A stretch of 64,000 bases of DNA from Faecalispora anaeroviscerum (lineage in GTDB: Bacteria > Bacillota > Clostridia > Oscillospirales > Acutalibacteraceae): positions 2,852,001 to 2,916,000 of the forward strand of contig NZ_CANOOQ010000001.1 of NCBI RefSeq assembly GCF_947568225.1. The letters run 5' to 3'. The position numbers and the translations under genes were made by a program. Below, piece by piece: positions 62,311-64,000 of the stretch (positions are counted from its first letter, which is position 1; each line of letters begins with the position of its first letter). Below the pieces are notes generated by a model. The model made no database searches and was not told where the DNA came from. It saw only the letters and a list, made by a program, of their open reading frames with translations.

Positions 62311-62649
62311 GCGGCGAAGCCGCATCTAATAACTCCGAGCTAACGAGAGCGCTTTGAAAATGCCCGCCGACAGACGGGACAGTAAGACTGATTTCCAGAT
62401 GAAACTCGGAGAGTGGGCATTTTCAATGGAGCGCCTTCCCGGTGGCTAGTGGCGGCACTCGTCGGAACCGTTCCCCAAACGGATTCCAAAGGTGTCCTTT
62501 GGAAGGCCTTTGCTTACTTTCGTCCTTTCACGAAAGTAAGTGCCCGCCCCGGCACGAGGGGCAAGCCTGCGCAAGCAGAAATTCCACGGGGAATCCCCGA
62601 AAAAAACAAATTCTCTTGCGCACGACGGAGAGTCCGCACGTGCCTTACA
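62311..62649 (+). repeat. 339-bp direct repeat, unit 1
   Basis: Starts GCGGCGAAGCCGCATCTAAT. It contains an imperfect long inverted repeat (arms AGCGCTTTGAAAATGCCC and GGGCATTTTCAATGGAGCGC, about 62348-62435), then an AAACGGATTCC / CCAAAGG-GTCCTTTGG / CTTTCGT-ACGAAAG hairpin series ending near 62610. Unit 2 begins exactly 339 bases on. Confidence 0.82.
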
Positions 62650-62990
62650 GCGGCGAAGCCGCATCTAATAACTCCGAGCTAACGAGAGCGCTTTGAAAAT
62701 GCCTACCGACAGACGGGACAGCAAGACTTATTTACGGAGGAAACTCGGAGAATGGGCATTTTCAATGAAGCGCCTTTCTGAGGGCTTTCGTTTGTGCAAT
62801 GAAGGATCGTTTCCCAAACGGCTTCCAAAGGTGCCCTTTGGAAGGCCTTTGCTTACTTTCGTCCTTTCACGAAAGTAAGTGTCCGCCCCGGCACGAGGGG
62901 CAAGCCTGTGCCAGCAGAATTCCCACGGGGAACCCCCGGAGAAAAAACAAATTCTCTTACGAGAAAAAAGAAAGCCCCGCCCCGGCACGA
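62650..62990 (+). repeat. 339-bp direct repeat, unit 2, with partial third unit after it
   Basis: Second tandem unit, most positions identical to unit 1, with the same inverted arms near 62687-62772. The 62970-63000 stretch repeats CCCCGCCCCGGCACGAGGGG once more, so the array ends in a fragment. There are no genes between 61864 and 63052. Confidence 0.82.
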
Positions 62991-62991
62991 G

Positions 62992-63043
62992 GGGCAAAAA
63001 AAACCTCCGGCCGCAGCAACGGGCTGCAACCGGAGGTTTTTAT
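62992..63043 (-). terminator. intrinsic terminator of the mrp gene
   Basis: A stem AAAACCTCCGG / CCGGAGGTTTT (63000-63010 with 63030-63040, with an inner CCGCAG-CTGC-type stem); on the minus strand it is followed by eight T's. Confidence 0.85.
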
Positions 63044-63052
63044 GAAGATATT

Positions 63053-63898
63053 TTATTGTTTTGCGGGCTTCTCCCAGCCGGCAACCAAATCGGCTGTCGC
63101 TTCGAGCGCGGCAGCGGGGTAGCCTTCGATGCTTCCGCTGTCGCAGGCCGCGGCCAGAGCCGGATCAATCGGCAGCTTAGCCAGTACCTTCAGGTGATGC
63201 TGCTGCGCGATTTCTTCCACGTGGCTTTCGCCGAACACCGCAATCTTCTTGCCGCAGTCGGGACACTCCACATAAGACAGGTTCTCAATCAGGCCCAGAA
63301 TGGGAACGTTCATCATCTCCGCCATTTTCACCGCTTTCGAAACGATCATTGAAACCAGCTCCTGCGGTGAGGTGACTAGAATAATTCCGTCCAGAGGGAT
63401 CGACTGAAACGCCGTCAATGCCACATCACCGGTTCCGGGCGGCATATCGAGGAATAGGACGTCCAAATCTCCCCAGATGACGTCTTTCCAAAACTGTTTG
63501 ACAACGCCCCCGAGGATCGGGCCGCGCCACAGCACGGGGTCGGTGGGATGATCCAGCAGAAGATTAACGGAAATCAGCTTGATACCAGTTTCGCTTAAAA
63601 CAGGGAGAATGCCGTTCTGGTCGGCCAGCGCTTTTTCTGTGATACCAAACAGCTTGGGGATTGAGGGGCCGGTAATGTCCGCGTCCAGTACGCCGCTGAC
63701 CAGACCCATGCGGTTTGCGAGGACTGCCAGCATCGCCGTTACGGAGGATTTCCCCACGCCGCCCTTGCCGCTGACAACGCCGATCACCTTTTTGATTCGG
63801 CTCAGGCGGTGGGGGGCTTCCAGCAGGCTGGCCGGTTCGGTGCGGCTGGCGCAGTCGGCGCTGCAGCTGCCGCAGGAATGGTTGCAGGTTTCGCTCAT
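63053..63898 (-). CDS. mrp: Mrp/ApbC (NBP35-type) Fe-S cluster carrier ATPase
   Basis: The 281-residue P-loop NTPase has an N-terminal Cys cluster CNHSCGSCSADC, the deviant Walker A VVSGKGGVGKSSVTAMLAVL, switch LDADITGPSIPKLFG, MPPGTGDVALTA, and a C-terminal CPDC metal pair (YVECPDCGKKIAVFG). It binds and delivers [4Fe-4S] clusters to apoproteins. ATG 63898 follows AAAGGAG; upstream in-frame codons to 63991 overlap the promoter and are rejected. It may support the flavoprotein and Fe-S enzymes encoded elsewhere in the window. Confidence 0.93.
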   Translation of the reverse strand: MSETCNHSCGSCSADCASRTEPASLLEAPHRLSRIKKVIGVVSGKGGVGKSSVTAMLAVLANRMGLVSGVLDADITGPSIPKLFGITEKALADQNGILPVLSETGIKLISVNLLLDHPTDPVLWRGPILGGVVKQFWKDVIWGDLDVLFLDMPPGTGDVALTAFQSIPLDGIILVTSPQELVSMIVSKAVKMAEMMNVPILGLIENLSYVECPDCGKKIAVFGESHVEEIAQQHHLKVLAKLPIDPALAAACDSGSIEGYPAAALEATADLVAGWEKPAKQ

Positions 63899-63963
63899 GG
63901 CTTTACGCTCCTTTGACCTATTTTTCAGAACGGGAAGGGCCCGTTTCAATTTAATTCCTGTAC

Positions 63964-63991
63964 AGTATACTCTATTTGAGTGGAAAGTCAA
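63964..63991 (-). promoter_or_regulatory. sigma-A promoter of mrp
   Basis: On the minus strand TTGACT (63991-63986), a 16-base spacer and TATACT (63969-63964). Confidence 0.65.
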
Positions 63992-64000
63992 CCGCGGCGG

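Noticed and set aside
62311..62990. CRISPR-like array
   Set aside because: Only two full units with a 339-bp period; no 20-40 bp repeats with regular spacers and no cas genes.
61842..63122. Several overlapping short open frames
   Set aside because: They lie in the repeat array, are repeated with the units, and have no SD or family resemblance.

Overview
The window looks like chromosome from an anaerobic, probably flagellated Gram-positive of the class Clostridia, most likely an Oscillospiraceae/Ruminococcaceae-type organism. The supports are strong AGGAGG-type ribosome binding sites almost everywhere, sigma-A promoters of the TTGACA-N17-TATAAT type, a T-box leader on the trp operon, a GlpP-type antiterminated glycerol regulon, a DUF4183 protein, Maf-type flagellin glycosylation genes, and roughly balanced GC with AT-rich islands. 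The genus assignment is inference. No rRNA, tRNA, CRISPR array, prophage or intact transposase was seen.

Layout. Positions 1-4.2 kb hold the end of a surface or flagellin glycosylation cluster (a sugar-acid cytidylyltransferase cut by the window edge, two overlapping small genes, a Maf glycosyltransferase, a GT2/TPR glycosyltransferase), then a DUF4183 protein. recQ (minus) and a 2505-residue secreted multidomain protein (minus) fill 4.9-15.0 kb. A DUF2442 gene, a MalT-like LuxR regulator, a beta-carbonic anhydrase, a polysaccharide deacetylase, two membrane diguanylate cyclases and a YdcF-type protein follow to 23.7 kb. Minus-strand operons then encode a MarR regulator with a heterodimeric multidrug ABC exporter, and an AT-rich TetR/glycosyltransferase pair with a visible operator. 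A pyridoxamine-phosphate-oxidase-fold gene faces an HxlR regulator.

From 31.4 to 38.3 kb lies a complete trpEGDCFBA operon behind a Trp-specific (TGG) T-box with its own terminator. It makes tryptophan from chorismate. Next come an Fsr-like MFS exporter, an aldo/keto reductase, an EamA transporter, a metallo-beta-lactamase-fold hydrolase, an Eis-like acetyltransferase, a second aldo/keto reductase, and a MerR/GyrI regulator divergent from a YitT membrane protein. The promoter between the last two has the 19-bp spacer typical of MerR control.

Positions 47.6-54.5 kb are a glycerol catabolism regulon: glpP antiterminator, a decayed gene, glpK, glpF, a GlpA-like flavoprotein with a BFD-type cysteine domain, a partner flavoprotein and a DUF1667 cysteine protein. 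Three leaders in this stretch share a sequence close to TTGCCGAGAATTGAGAG in front of an intrinsic terminator, so the GlpP target can be read directly from the sequence. A MATE exporter, a nitroreductase and an RluA-type pseudouridine synthase follow.

The most unusual item is a three-gene, overlapping minus-strand operon at 58.0-61.0 kb. It encodes a substrate-binding-protein fold with a DUF1858-like N-terminus and no signal peptide, a cysteine-bearing SIMIBI/G3E-type NTPase, and an ABC ATPase with a similar N-terminal module and no permease. This reads better as a cytoplasmic metallocentre or enzyme-activation machine than as a transporter. A papain-fold (C39-like) protein under a perfect consensus promoter, about 1.2 kb of hairpin-rich repeats, and an Mrp/ApbC Fe-S carrier close the window.
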